From assembly GCA_949128115.1 (NCBI GenBank), contig OX421966.1, forward strand, positions 1,922,001 to 1,986,000: a DNA stretch of 64,000 bases, written 5' to 3'. Position 1 is the stretch's first letter. The number at the start of each line of letters is the position of its first letter. The position numbers were made by a program, and so were the translations under genes. Under the pieces are notes generated by a model. That model did no database searches. It was not told where the DNA came from and saw nothing but the letters and a program-made list of their open reading frames with translations. Positions 32,631-45,927 of the stretch are shown piece after piece. The stretch is from Anaspis maculata (Eukaryota > Arthropoda > Insecta > Coleoptera > Scraptiidae).

Positions 32631-35508
32631 TAACATCAATATTTCACGCTAACTCAAGCTATAACTGGAGCCTTTTGACGCCATCTTTTTCTAATCTACC
32701 ATATGTGCTCACGCGTGAATTTAGCTCTCCAGTTGAGAGATGAATATCTCACGCTACCATCCAATGTGATTTTATTCCACAAGTCTCACGCAATTTTGAA
32801 CTATCTTCCACAACAACAGATAATTTCACGCAATCAACCGCTACTTCCCACGTTATACTACAGCATATTCTCACGCAAACTCACGTTATCTCACGTCATC
32901 TCACGCAATCCTATTTTATTATTTCCGTCGGCATTGTCTCGTGTGATCTCACAGCTCTTCCCATTGCACTCAAGCAATCATTCCATAAAACTCCAGGCCG
33001 TATCACGTCATCTCACGCGATATAACATCAATATTTCACGCTAACTCAAGCTATAACTGGAGCCTTTTGACGCCATCTTTTTCTAATCTACCATATGAGC
33101 TCACGCGTGAATTTAGCTCTTCAGTTGAGAGATGAATATCTCACGCTACCATCCAATGTGATTTTATTCCACAAGTCTCACGCAATTTTGAACTATCTTC
33201 CACATCAACACATAATTTCACGCAATTACCCGCTACTTCCCACGTTATACTACAGCATATTCTCACGCAAACTCACGTTATCCCACGTCATCTCACGCAA
33301 TCCTATTATATCATTTCCGTCGGCTATGTCTCGTGTGATCTCACATCTCTTGCCATTGCACTCAAGCAATTATATCATGAAACTCCAGGCCGTATCACGT
33401 CATCTCACGCGATATAACATCAATATTTCACGCTAATTCAAGCTATAACTGGAGCCTTTTGACGCCATCTTTTTCTAATCTACCATATGAGCTCACGCGT
33501 GAATTTAGCTCTTCAGTTGAGAGATGAATATCTCACGCTACCATCCAATGTGATTTTATTCCACAAGTCTCACGCAATTTTGAACTATCTTCCACATCAA
33601 CACATAATTTCACGCAAATAACCGCCACTTCCCACGTTATACTACAGCATATTCTCACGCAAACTCACGTTACCTCACGTCATCTCACGCAATCCCATCA
33701 TATCATTCCCGTCGGCATTGTCTCGTGTGATCTCACATCTCTTGCCATTGCACTCAAGCAATTATTCCATGAAACTCCAGGCCGTATCACGTCATCTCAC
33801 GCGATATAACATCAATATTTCACGCTAACTCAAGCTATAACTGGAGCCTTTTGACGCCATCTTTTTCTAATCTACCATATGAGCTCACGCGTGAATTTAG
33901 CTCTTCAGTTTAGAGATGAATATCTCACGCTACCATCCAATGTGATTTTATTTCACAAGTCTCACGTAATTTTGAACTATCTTTAACATCAACACATAAT
34001 TTCACGCAATCAACCGCTACTTCCTACGTTATACTACAGCATATTCTCACGCAAACTTACGTTATCTCACGTCATCTCACGTCATCTCACGCAATCCTAT
34101 CATATCATTCCCGTCGGCATTGTCTCGTGTGATCTCACATCTCTTGCCATTGCACTCAAGCAATCATTCCATAAAACTCCAGGCCGTATCACGTCATCTT
34201 ACGCGATATAACATCAATATTTCACGCTAACTCAAGCTTTAACTGGAGCCTTTTGACGCCATCTTTCTCTAATCTACCATATGAGCTCACGCGTAAATTT
34301 AGCTCTTCAGTTGAGAGATGAATATCTCACGCTACCATCCAATGTGATTTTATTCCACAAGTCTCACGTAATTTAGACCTATCTTCCACATCAACAGATA
34401 ATTTCACGCAATCAACCGCTACTTCCTACGTTATACCACAGCAAACTTCCACACAAACTCAGGTTATCTCACGTCATCTCACGCAATCCTATTATATCAT
34501 TCCTGTCGGCATTGTCTCGTGTGATCTCACATCTCTCTCCATTTCACTCAAGCAATTATTCCATAAAACTCCAGGCCGAATCACGTCATCTCACGCGATA
34601 TTACATCAATATTTCACGCTTACTCAAGCTTTAACTGGAGCCTTTTGACGCCATCTTTCTCTAATCTACCATATGAGCTCACGCGTGAATTTAGCTCTTC
34701 AGTTGAGAGATGAATATCTCACGCTACCATCCAATGTGATTTTATTCCACAAGTCTCACGTAATTTTGACCTTTCTTCCAAATCAACACATAATTTCACG
34801 CAATTAACCGCTACTTCCCACGTTATACTACAGCATATTCTCACGCAAACTCACGTTATCTCACGTCATCTCACGCAATCCTATCATATCATTTCCGTCG
34901 GCTATGTCTCGTGTGATCTCACATCTCTTGCCATTGCACTCAAGCAATTATTCCATAAAACTCCAGGCCGTATCACGTCATCTCACGCGATATAACATCA
35001 ATATTTCACGCTAACTCAAGTTATAACTGGGGCCTTTTGACGCCATCTTTTTCTAATCTACCATATGAGCTCACGCGTGAATTTAGCTCTTCAGTTGAGA
35101 GATGAATATCTCACGCTACCATCCAATGTGATTTTATTCCACAAGTCTCACGCAATTTTGAACTATCTTCCACATCAACACATGATTCCACGCAATTAAC
35201 CGCTACTTCCCACGTTCTACTACAGCATATTCTCACGCAAACTCACGTTATCTCACGTCATCTCACGCAATCCTATTATATCATTTCCGTCGGCATTGTC
35301 TCGCGTGATCTCACATCTCTTGCCATTGCACTCAAGCAATTATTCCATAAAACTCCAGGCCGTATCACGTCATCTCACGCGATATAACATCAATATTTCA
35401 CGCTAACTCAAGCTATAACTGGAGCCCTTTGACGCCATCTTTTTCTGACCTACCATATGAGCTCACGAGTGAGTTTAGCTTTTCAGTTGAGGGATGAATT
35501 TTTCACGT
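32625..35508. repeat. 392-bp satellite array, continuation and end (~7 monomers)
   Basis: The same monomers resume in phase after the Polinton-type insertion. They are more diverged from one another than those in the main block; one carries a small internal duplication (CTCACGTCATCTCACGTCATC near 34065). The last monomer decays at about 35450-35508 (CTCACGAGTGAGTTTAGC), marking the true edge of the array. Greater divergence at the edge is normal for satellites homogenised by unequal exchange. Confidence 0.95.
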
Positions 35509-37190
35509 AAAGTTCGATTTACGTGACATTGGCAACAGCATCGCAGGCTTAAATACTTCCCAAGATACTCCCCCTTCCATGTTGGTGGGGGTCGGGAAAG
35601 TAAAAGGCCGACAGGTCCTGTGAAAATTGACGATTTTATGATGATGCAGAAACACCCACCGTTCTACTATGATAATGACGAGATAATAAGCAGAATTTGT
35701 CACATCAAATAAAATTGTGTTCAACAGAGTTTTATTATCATTTTATCAATAATAATTTGAAGCTCAAAGCACCCACGATAACCTTCCAATGAAACTTTAA
35801 TATTCACACACCCAAGTGTATGATTTCTATATAGCCGAACCTAAAACTTCTTCAAGTACCTAATACGGTAAATAAGTCCCAAGAACTCATGGAGCGTAAT
35901 AAACTTTTGTTTCATTAAAACTGTAATAGTCGTCATTCCACAAGAATTTTCCAAATGATTGCTCAACTCTATAAGAGCTTATTGAATTGGAAAAGAAGGC
36001 GGCTCAACTCCGGAAATCACATTCTCTGTCCGCTCTCGGAGCTCATTCCACCTCTTTTTTTGCCTGATTTTTCATTGCATTTAATTTGATGAAAATAGAT
36101 ACCTGTCTCTATACCTCCTAATAATATAGTTTGAATTGAAATCAATAAGCTCTAATCAAGTGGGTGAGTACTTAATTCCAGCCCTGATAGTTTTTGGTTT
36201 AAAACCGCAAGGGTCTTTTCTGATTACTTGTGATAAAATAAATTACCTACCTGTCTGTCACCTTTATTTCGATATACCCAGGTACCTACCGACCCAGCAA
36301 TAGTCATTATTGTGTTTACGAAAACCGAGAGATCATCAATTTACTCTCCCGGTTTAATTACTGGGCGAACGGGGTTTTATTGGATTGTACGGTTGACAGG
36401 ATTTGAAATTGCGATTCTTGCTTTAGTAGTCGCTTTTGTTTATTTGTCTCCGAATTCGGCTGTTTTGTATAGCCCGGCTCGATGAGTATAGGTACAGGCA
36501 TTGTATGGGTAGGTATGGTAGGTACCTACCTGGATAAATGGCAATTTTACGCAGGTATTGTAGGCACCTGTAGGGATGGTAAGTACAAAAGCTCGTCAGA
36601 CTGTAAAGCCGCTTCGTTTTGGCGACAAAAAACTGATGCGAACTTTTTCTCGTCAACAAGTAAAGTAGTGAAAAAGTTTGAATAGAGGTAGGTAGAATTA
36701 GTATGAGAAAACAAGTAGGTACTCATACCCCTTCAGTTTTGTTTATAAAATAAATATATGCATGAAAGTATCTACCCATGCTTCTTGCATTATGAGGTTT
36801 TCCTGGAATTATTTGTGCTTTTCTGAAAGCTCTGCAACAAGTAAGTAGTTCAAACTTTGTTCAGCAACAAAGAGTTCTTCGTAGCTGCTATAAAAATAAG
36901 ACACACAAGTTGCAGTTCAAATACCTACGTATAGCATTCGCCCTTTACCTAGATCCTAGAAAACTAAGTGGATACTTCAAAGCCCAGCATAAAGTGAATG
37001 GAGCCAGCGAGTGTAGGCGGGGTGCAATTGGCGGAGTAATTGCTGAGCTTAGCAAACAGTAGCCCAGCAAATTCACCGATTAAAAGCCCGATTGAATCAA
37101 AAGCTTGATTTGAAAAGAATAAATTATTAATTTCGATGGATTTCATTCGAACTTCGATTTCATCAAAATGATCGCGTGAGATTTTTTTCC
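35509..37190. other. Spacer with no recognisable gene
   Basis: AT-rich single-copy-looking DNA. It contains GGTA/TACC-rich patches (36280-36290, 36490-36545). Open frames are short (under 81 codons) and show no recognisable domain. I see no splice-site pattern or RNA gene that I would defend. Confidence 0.6.
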
Positions 37191-37700
37191 AGAAAATGTC
37201 ATCCAAATATTTTCAGCAAATTCGTGAGAAATCCTGGAAATTATCCTGCAAAATTTGAATCAATCAAGGATAGTACCGGTTGGAGGAGCTTCAAACACCT
37301 TGACAATGAGTTTGGGGGCAAGCGTTTGAGAAATTGTGCGATTTCTTCTATGATAAGAAGCTCCAACATGTCGAAGCTTGGAATAACTTGAAAATATTGA
37401 TGGCAGTCTACTTTTTCTTGAAATCGTGTGAGGTTCACTTTCCTGAGAACTCAGTGAGATCTACATATCTAGATAAATTTCTATGAAATCACAGTACTCA
37501 TTTTGCAGGAAAATATGAACAGTTCAATTAAACCACCAGTTGAAGTAGTTTTGGTAGACTCATAAATGACTTTAGAACCAATCTTCTGAGAGATCCCAAA
37601 AATGTCGCGAAGCATTTTTCACACTGAACTTCTGCGAGAAATTCTGAATCCCATGAATCCGAACCGTTCGCAGACAGTGGGAAACTTGAGTATAGTCTGA
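37190..37700 (-). repeat. Degenerate ~165-180-bp repeat family, reverse orientation (short block)
   Basis: Words typical of the family recur in reverse orientation: TTCGTGAGAAATCCTGG, TTGGAGGAGCTTCAAACACC and GTGAGGTTCACTTTCCTGAG. About three diverged copies are present. Confidence 0.6.
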
Positions 37701-39035
37701 GACATACGGCATTATTTACTTACATGCCGAAACTACACCACTTTCCCCTACCCGAGCTTAGCTAAGGAGCGTTTTTCAAAGATATAAGGGCTAGAACTTT
37801 CGCCCTCTAGAATGTCTAAAACAGTACAAAACATTCAAAAATATTCTAAATAATTGCACAACATTCCATATTGTTCTGGAATAGCCTGGAACGTTCGAAA
37901 ACATCGCGGAACATCCAAGATCATTGTGGAACTTTCAAAATCATTTCATAACATTCCAAAATGTTCCGGTATGTTCTGGAATGGTCAGAATAATCTAAAA
38001 CACTCGGAAGCATCCCGGAACATTCCAGATTATTGTGAAGCATTCGTGATCAATCCACAACATTCCAGAATGCTCGGGTATGTTCGGAAATAGTCTGAAA
38101 CGCTCGGAAACATTCCAGAACATTCTAATCCATTGTAGAACGTTTGAGATCAATCCACAACATTGCAGAATGCTCTGTATGTTTCTAAAGGTTCGGAGAA
38201 TCCCGTAACATCCCAGGTCATTGTGAATCTTCCGAGATCATTTAAAACATTCCAGAATGTTCCGGTATGCTCTAGAATGGTCGGGAATAGTCTGGAACGT
38301 TCGGAAATACCCCAGAATATTCCAGATCATTGTGGAGCATTCGTGATCATTCCACAACATTCTAAAATGTAACAATATTGTCGGGAATACTCTGGAAGGT
38401 TCTGAATTATTCCGGAACATCCCAACTCATTGTGGAACAACCGAAATCATTCCACAACATCCCAGAATGTTTTAAAATAGTCGGAAATGATTTGGAACGT
38501 TCAGAAACATCCCGGAACATCCCAGATCGTTGTAGAGGATTCGTTATCATTTCACAATATTTCAGAATGTTCCGGTAGGCTCGGAAATAGTCTGGAATGT
38601 TCGAAAACCTTCCTATACATCCCAATCTATTGTGGATCATTCTAGATTGCTCCACAACATTCCAGAATATTTCTATATGTTCTAGAATGTTCTTGAACAT
38701 TCCAGGTCATTGTAGAACATTCGAAATCATTCCACAACATTCTAGAATGTTTGGCTATGTTCGAGAATAGTCTGAAACGTTTGAAAACATCCAAGAACAT
38801 CTCAGATCACCGTGGAACATTCGTGATCATTCCACAACTCTCCAGAATGTTTGGGTATTATCGGGAATAGTCTGGAAGGTTCGGCGACATACCGTAACAT
38901 CCCAAGCCATTATGGAACATTAAAGATCATTCCACAACATTGCAAAATGTTTCGGTATGTTCTGGAATAGTCGTGGATGATCTGGAATGTTCAGAAACAT
39001 ATCGAAACATTCTAGATCACTGTGACGCATGCGTT

Positions 39036-39141
39036 ATTCGGATTCGTTGTGGAGCTTTCGGAAGATCAGCCGTTGAGCTGAATCTCACCTTTTGTGTACC
39101 TTTTACACAATAAATTCTCCATTATTATTTATTATTATTAT
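39036..39141 (+). mobile_element. Short retroposon 3' end with an (ATT)n tail
   Basis: About 105 bp of foreign sequence interrupts a unit of the array. It contains CTCACCTTTTGTGTACC, an AATAAATTC, and ends in (TTATT)/(ATT)n at 39119-39141, after which the array continues. The flanking unit normally reads CGTTATCATTCC, so the insertion lies within GTTAT/ATCATT. This is typical of a heavily 5'-truncated non-LTR retrotransposon or SINE. Confidence 0.55.
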
Positions 39142-40377
39142 CATTCCACAACGATTCATAATGTTCCGGAATATTCGAGAATCTGGAGCGCTCAGTCCAA
39201 TTCATTGTGTAATATTCTAGATCGTTCAACAACATTTCAGAATGTTCCTGTATGTTCTGTAATGTTTGAAAGATCCCGGAACATCCCAGATCATTATGGA
39301 ACTTCCGAGATCATTCTGTAACATTCCACAATGTTCCAGTATGTTCTGAAATGTTGGGGATCGGGAGAATCTGGAGTATCCGCGATCACTCTACAACATT
39401 CCAGAATGTTTCGGTATGTTCGTGAATAGTCTGAAACGTTCGGAAACATTCCTGTACATTCCAATCTATTGTGAATCATTCGAGATTGCTCCGCAACATT
39501 CTAGAATGTTTCGGTATGTTCTAGAATGTCCGGAAACATTCCAGATCATTGTAGAACATTCGAGATCATTCCACAACATTCTAGAATGTTTGACTGTGTT
39601 CGAGAATAGTCTGGAACGTTCGAAAACATCCCAGAATATCACAGATCACTGTGGCACATCGTGATCATCCCACAATTCTCCAGAATGTTCCGGTATTGTC
39701 GGGAAAAGTCTGGGAAAGTCGGCAACATTCCGCAACATTCCAAGTCATTATGGAACATTCAAGATCATCCCACAACATTGCAAAATGTTTCGATATGTTC
39801 TGAAATAGTCTTGAATGATCCTGAACATTCAGAAACATTCCAGGTTATTCTAGATCACTGTAGAGCATTCGTTATCATCCCACAACGTTCCAGAATGTTC
39901 CACTATGTTCAGGAATCTGGAACGTTCGGAAACATCCCTGAACATTTCAATTCATTGTGGAATATTCAAGATCCTTTCACAATATTTTAGAATTTTTCGA
40001 TACGTTCCGTAATGTTTGGAAGATCCCGGAACATCCCAGATCATTATGAAACTTCCGAGATCATTCTGTAACATCCCAGAATGTTCCAGTATGTTCTGAA
40101 ATTTTCGACATCGGGAGAATCAAGAGTATCCGCGATCACTCTACAACATTCCAGAATGTTCCGTTATGTTCTGGTATGTTCGGGAATAGTCTGGAACAAT
40201 TGGGAACATTCCAGATCATTGTAGAGCATTTGAGATCATTCCAATACATTCCAGTATGTTCCGGAATGTTTCGGGATGATCTAGAACAATCAAAAACATC
40301 TCGGAACATTCCAGATCATTGTAGAACATTCCAGAACACTCTTGAAAGTTGTGGGAGGTTCTGGAACATTGTGGACT

Positions 40378-43300
40378 ATCCGAAACCTTTTTGGTGTTGG
40401 CCACCTATTGGTAGAGGTACAGCACAGAACATTAATTGAGAGTATTCAAAATCATTCCGCACCATTGCAGAATGTTCCGGTATATTCTGGAATATCCAGA
40501 AATAGTTCGGGATGTTCGGAAACATCCAGGAACATTCCAGGTCATTGTGGAGGACTCGTTATTATTCCACAACATTTCATAATGTTTCGGTATGTTCGGG
40601 AATAGTCTGAAACGTTCGGAAACATTCCTGTACATTCCAATCCATTGTGGATTATTCTAGATTGCTCCACAACATCCAAGATTGTTTCGGTATGTTCTAG
40701 ATGTTCGGGAACATTCCAGATTATTGAAGAACATTCGAGATCATTTCACAACATTCTAAAATATTTTGCTATGTTCGAGAATAGTCTGGAACGTTCGAAA
40801 ACATCCCAGAATATACCAGATCACTGTGGAACATCGTGGTCATCTCACAACTCTCCAGAATGTGACGGTATTGTCGGGGATAGTCTGGAAGGTTCGGCAA
40901 AATTCCGTAACATTCCAAGCGATTATGAAACATCCGAGATCATTTCACAACATTGCAAAATGTTTCGGTAAGTTCTGGAATAGTCGTGAATGATCTCTAA
41001 CGTTCAGAAACAATCCGGAACATTTTAGATCACTGTGGAGCATTCGTCATCATCCCATAACGTTCCAGAATGTTCCAGTATGTTCAAGAGTCTGGAACGT
41101 TCGGAAACATCCCGGAACATTTCAAATAATTGTTGAATATTCTAGATCCTTCCACAACTTTTGAGAATGTTCTAGTATGTTACGTAATGTTTGGAAGATA
41201 CCGGAACATTCCAGATCATCATGAAACTTTCGAGATCACTCTGTAACATTCCAAAATGTTCCAGTATGTTTTGAAATGTTCGACATTGGGAGAATCGAGA
41301 GTGTTAGCGATCACTCTACAACATTCCAGAATGTTCCGTTATGTTCTGGTATGTTCGGGAATAATCTGGAATGATCAGGAACATTCCAGATCATTGTAGA
41401 GCATTCGAGATCATTCCACCACATTCCAGTATGTTTCGGAATGTTTAAGAATAGTCTGAAACTATTAAAAACATCATGGAACATTATAGATCATTGTAGA
41501 ACATTCCAGAACACTCTTGAAAGTTGTGGGAGGTTCTGGAACATTGTGAATCAACCTAAACCTTTTTGGCGTGTAGCCACCTATCGGTAGAGCTACAGTT
41601 CACAACATTCAAGAGTATTTGAGATCATTCCGCACAATTCCAGAATGTTCCGGTATATTCTGGAATATCCAGGAATAGTCTGGAACGTTCGAAAACATCT
41701 AGAAACGTTCCAGATCATTGTGGAGAACTCGTTATTATTTCACAACATTTCAGAATGTTTCGGTATGTTCTAGAATAGTCTGGAACGCTCGGAAACATTC
41801 CTGTACATCCTAATTTATTGTGGATCATTCTAGATTGCTCCACAACATCCCAGAATGTTTTAGTGTGTTCTAGAATGTTTGGGAGCATTCCAGATCATTG
41901 TAGAACATTCGAAATCATTCCACAACTTTCTAGAATGATTGACTATGTTCGAGAATAGTCTGGAACGTTCGAAAACATCCCACAATATCCCAGATCACTG
42001 TGGGACATCGTGATCATTCCACAATTCTCCAGGATGTTCAGGTATTGTCAGCAACAGTCTGGAAGAGTCGGCAACATTCCGTAACATTCCAAGCCATTAT
42101 GGAACATTCAAGATCATTCCACAACATTGCAAAATGTTTTGGTATGTTCTGAAATAGTCGTGAATGATCTGGATCGTTGATAAACATTCCGGAACATTCT
42201 AGATCACTATGAAGCATCCGTTATCATCCCACAACGTTCCAGAGTGTCCAAAATCCAAAATTTTCCAGTATGTTCTTGAATGTTCGGGATCGGAGGAATC
42301 GAGAGAATCCGCGATCACTCTACAACATTTCAGAATGTTCCGATATATTCTGAAATGTTCGGGTAACTCGAGATTATTCGAGATCATCCCACCACATTCC
42401 AGTATGTTATGGAATGTTAGGAAATGGTCTGAAACGATCCAAAACATCCCGGAACATTCCAGATCATTGTAGAACATTCCAGAACACTCTTGAAAGTTTT
42501 GGAAGGTTCTGGAACATTGTGGACTATCCGAAACCTTTTTGGTGTGGGCCACCTATTGGCAGAGGTACAGCGCAGAACATTTGAGAGTATTCGAAATCAT
42601 TCCGCACCATTCCAGAATGTTCCGGTATATTCTGGAATATTCAGAAATAGTCTGGAACGTTCGGAAACATCCAGGAACAATCCAGATCATTGTGGAGGAC
42701 TCGTTATCATTCCACAACATTTCCGAATGTTTCGGTATGTTCGGGAATAGTCTGAAACGTTCAGAAACATTCCTGTACATTCCAATCCATTGTGGATAAT
42801 TCTAGATTGCTCCACAACATTCAAGAATGTTTTGATATGTTCTAGAATGTCCGGGAACATTCCAGATCATTGTAGAACATTCGAGATCATTCCACAACAT
42901 TCTATAAAGTTTGGCTATGTCCGAGAATAGTCTGGAACGTTCAAAAACATCCCAGAATATCAAAGATCACTGTGGAACATCGTGATAATTTCACAATTAT
43001 CCAGAATGTTCCGGTATTGTCGGGAATAATGTGGAAGGTTTGGCAACATTCCGTAACATTCCAGGCCATTATGGAACATTCGAGATCATTCCACAACATC
43101 TCAAAGTGTTCCGGTATGTTCTGGAATAGTCGTGAGTGATCTTGAACGTTCAAAAACATTCCGGAACGTTTTAGATCACTGTGGAGCATTCGTTATCATT
43201 CCTCAACGTTCCAGAATGTTCCGGAATGTTTGAGAATCTGGGACGTTCGGGAACATCTCAGAACATTCCAATTCATTGTGGAATATTCTAGATCGTTCCA

Positions 43301-43950
43301 CAACATTCCAGAATGCTCCGGTATGTTCTCGAATGTTCAAGAATAGTCTGGAACGTTCGGGAACATCCTGAAATGTTCAGAAACATTTCGAAACAGTTTA
43401 GATGATTGTGAAACATTCGAGATCATTCCACAATATTTTAGAATGTTCCGGTATGTCCCGTAATGTTAGGAAGATCCCGAATTATTCTAGATCATTATGG
43501 AATTTTCGAGATCATTCTGTAACATTCCAAAATATTCCAGTATGCTCTGAAATGTTCGGGATCGGGAAAATCGAGAGTATCCGCGATCACTGTACAACAT
43601 TCCAGAATGTTCCGGTATGTTCTGGTATGTTAGGAAATAGTTTGGAACAATCGGAAACATTTCAGATCATTGTAGAACATACGAGGTCATTCAACAGCAT
43701 TTCAGCATGGTCCGATATATTCTGAAATGTTTGGGTAGCTCGCGATTATTCGGGATCATTTCACCACATTCCAGTATGTTCTGGAATTTTTGGAAATAGT
43801 CTAAAACGATCAAAGACATCCCGAAACGTTCCAGATCATTGTTGAGCATTCCAGAACACTCTAGAAAGTTGTGGAAGGTTCTGGAACATTGTGGACTATC
43901 CGAAACCTTTTTGGTGTGGGGCCACCTATGGGTAGAGTCACAGTACAGAT
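40378..43950. repeat. Marker block of a ~1.0-1.4-kb higher-order repeat in the HSE-rich array
   Basis: A block unlike the ~100-bp unit (AACCTTTTTGGTGTGGGCC followed by CACCTATTGGTAGAGGTACAG) appears four times, near 40386, 41562, 42531 and 43907. It is always preceded by GAAAGTTGTGGGAGGTTCTGG. The spacings of ~1,175, 970 and 1,375 bp show a diverged higher-order unit of about 10-13 monomers. Confidence 0.75.
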
Positions 43951-44061
43951 CATTTGAGAGTATTTGAGATCATTCCGCACCATTCCAGAATGTTCCGGTA
44001 TATTCTGGAATATTCAGGAATAGTCTAGGACGTTCAAAAACATCCAGGAACATTCTAGATC

Positions 44062-45720
44062 ATGCGGCCCCGGCGAAAGCTACTTCTAATATTATTGGTG
44101 AATTATTGAGGTGTCTCGTCAATCACATCGCAAAAAAATTCCAGCAGGTCAAAAAAAAAACGCTTGAAACTTCCTATAATATCTCAGCAAAAATGCCGTG
44201 AGATATTCTAAGCAAATTCGTCATTGATCACGAAAGGATCAACAGACCGAAGAAAGCATACAAACTTGAACATCTCAGAACTGGTTGTCAGATACTGTTT
44301 TGAGGAATCGCGTGAGTAATCCCAGTGAGTTGATGAGAAATCTCAGGAATGATTTTGCGGAAGATCTTCAAGAAATCAGAGCAAACACTGTCACCATTAA
44401 CATCTCAAAATGAGCCAGCTCTTCAAGAGTCAGCTTCCTTTTGAGAAATAATGGAGCTGGAACTATTTTCCGGGAACACCGTTATGGAATATCTACAATT
44501 AATTTGTGGGGAATTCTAGACTTTTTTTGCCAAACCGCACTCTTCCTACAAATCCCGTGAGATCTTATGCGCCAAGAACATCGGTTAGTTTTCAGTTTTT
44601 AACACCTTGTAAATGATTTTGGGAGCCATCTTCTCAGAATTGAGATCTATTCTCCCTGTGAATGTCGTGAAGCATTCTCACTATAATCCTCCAAAAAACA
44701 GAGACAACTCTCTGGAGATACTCTTCCAAGAAGGGATGTGAGATTCATCCGTTTGTTTTTTGAAAATATCAGAACAAATTCTCGGTAATTTCGTCCAAAA
44801 TTCTACAAGTCATTTTGCGAAAAAAATTGAACTAGTCAAAGAAAACGCTAGTTGATGAGCACCGTGGGACTATTTCAGAAGCACTTTTCCGTGATATCGT
44901 AGACCTCCCACTGTCTCTAGAAGTTCGAAGGTGATTCTCAGAAAGTTTGTGAGAAATCTTAGAAATCGTTCAAGGCAAAAAGCTTTCACAAGTCGAAAGA
45001 AACTATAACTGGGAAATCTTGGAAACGAAATCATGGTGGTCTTGTGGAAAGTCGCCATGACCTGTTTCTCGCCAGAATTTCGTGAGATACTCTCAGTGAA
45101 TTTGTGTGAATTCCCAGGGATCATTTTGTCAGGAAGTGAAAACTACTGGTCGATAATAACACTTGTTGAGATAATACTGAAGCTAGTGTGAATGATCTTA
45201 GAGGCACTAGTTCCAGAAATCAAGATAAACTTTCCAAAAACATAATGAATTTCGAGTGAATTCGTGAGAAGCTCTAGGAATAGTTTCGCAAGAAAGCATC
45301 AGGATAGAGGGAAGAGTAATTCCAGATATCATAAGCAAAAAATTTAAAAATGTTCAGGCACAAGGGCTCTTCGGATTTTTGAATTCTGCAGGCCAAATTT
45401 CTCACGAATTGATAGGGAGTATCTCAAGGTATTGTCACGGTGAATAGATTTCACGCAATTCAACAACAACAAAGTTAAATGTTTTGTTCGACCCGTCAAG
45501 CTTTTTCGCAAAATAATTTCTGGGATTTTTCGCATGAATTCACTGGGAATATCCCCGAAAGTCCTCCAGGAAGAGATGTCGAGATTTTTGCATAGAGTGT
45601 CGAATCATTCCAGAGGTCATTTCTCTGAGCTCAAAGTCTAATTCAAATAGTTTTCAGTATCAAGTAGCTTCAAAGCCTCTCCTTGAAGAGAAAAAAGAAG
45701 TCACACCAGATTGAGCTCAT
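44062..45720 (-). repeat. Degenerate ~165-180-bp repeat family, reverse orientation
   Basis: Diverged copies in reverse orientation. Recurrent words are GTGAGAAATC(C/T)(C/T)AG, CGTGAGAT, CAAAGAAAACGCTTG-type and CAGAAATCAAGATAAAC-type segments. The block starts abruptly at the edge of the HSE-rich array (CATGCGGCCCCGGCG near 44062). Open frames here are chance. Confidence 0.7.
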
Positions 45721-45927
45721 CATGTTCTGCAAGTTAGTGTAATTTAATTAACCCTTGAGGCACTTATTTAATGCGAGTTGACGCTAAGCTAGCTTTAGGC
45801 CAGCAAGCTCCAACTAGCCAATGAAACTAACCCCATTCAAATATGTTTCAGTCTTGATTCAAGCATTCAGTATCAACTTGAGGTTAGTTTACTCTAAGTT
45901 AAGCCGCATCTAGCAAGGATCATTCAG

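Larger units (their letters stand above)
37815..44060. repeat. ~100-bp degenerate repeat array rich in heat-shock-element motifs
   Basis: A 6.2-kb array of diverged ~100-110-bp units. The consensus contains CCACAACATTCCAGAATG, then TTCCGGTATGTTCTGGAATAG, TCTGGAACGTTCGGAAACATC, CCGGAACATTCCAGATCATTG and TGGAACATTCGAGATCATT. The core TTCCAGAATGTTC is exactly TTCnnGAAnnTTC, a three-unit heat shock element. It or a one-base variant recurs in most units, for example near 38250, 39892, 40149, 41328, 41640, 42614, 43209, 43601 and 43983. At 43209-43226 four units in a row are perfect. Much of the monomer keeps a 5-bp phase of TTC/GAA-like triplets. Open frames here (up to 117 codons) recur with the repeat and are not genes. 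Confidence 0.92.

Noticed and set aside
38407..43725. Open frames up to 117 codons in the HSE-rich array
   Set aside because: They recur at the repeat period on both strands with similar sequence (for example 40216 and 42199 on the minus strand) and have no domain.
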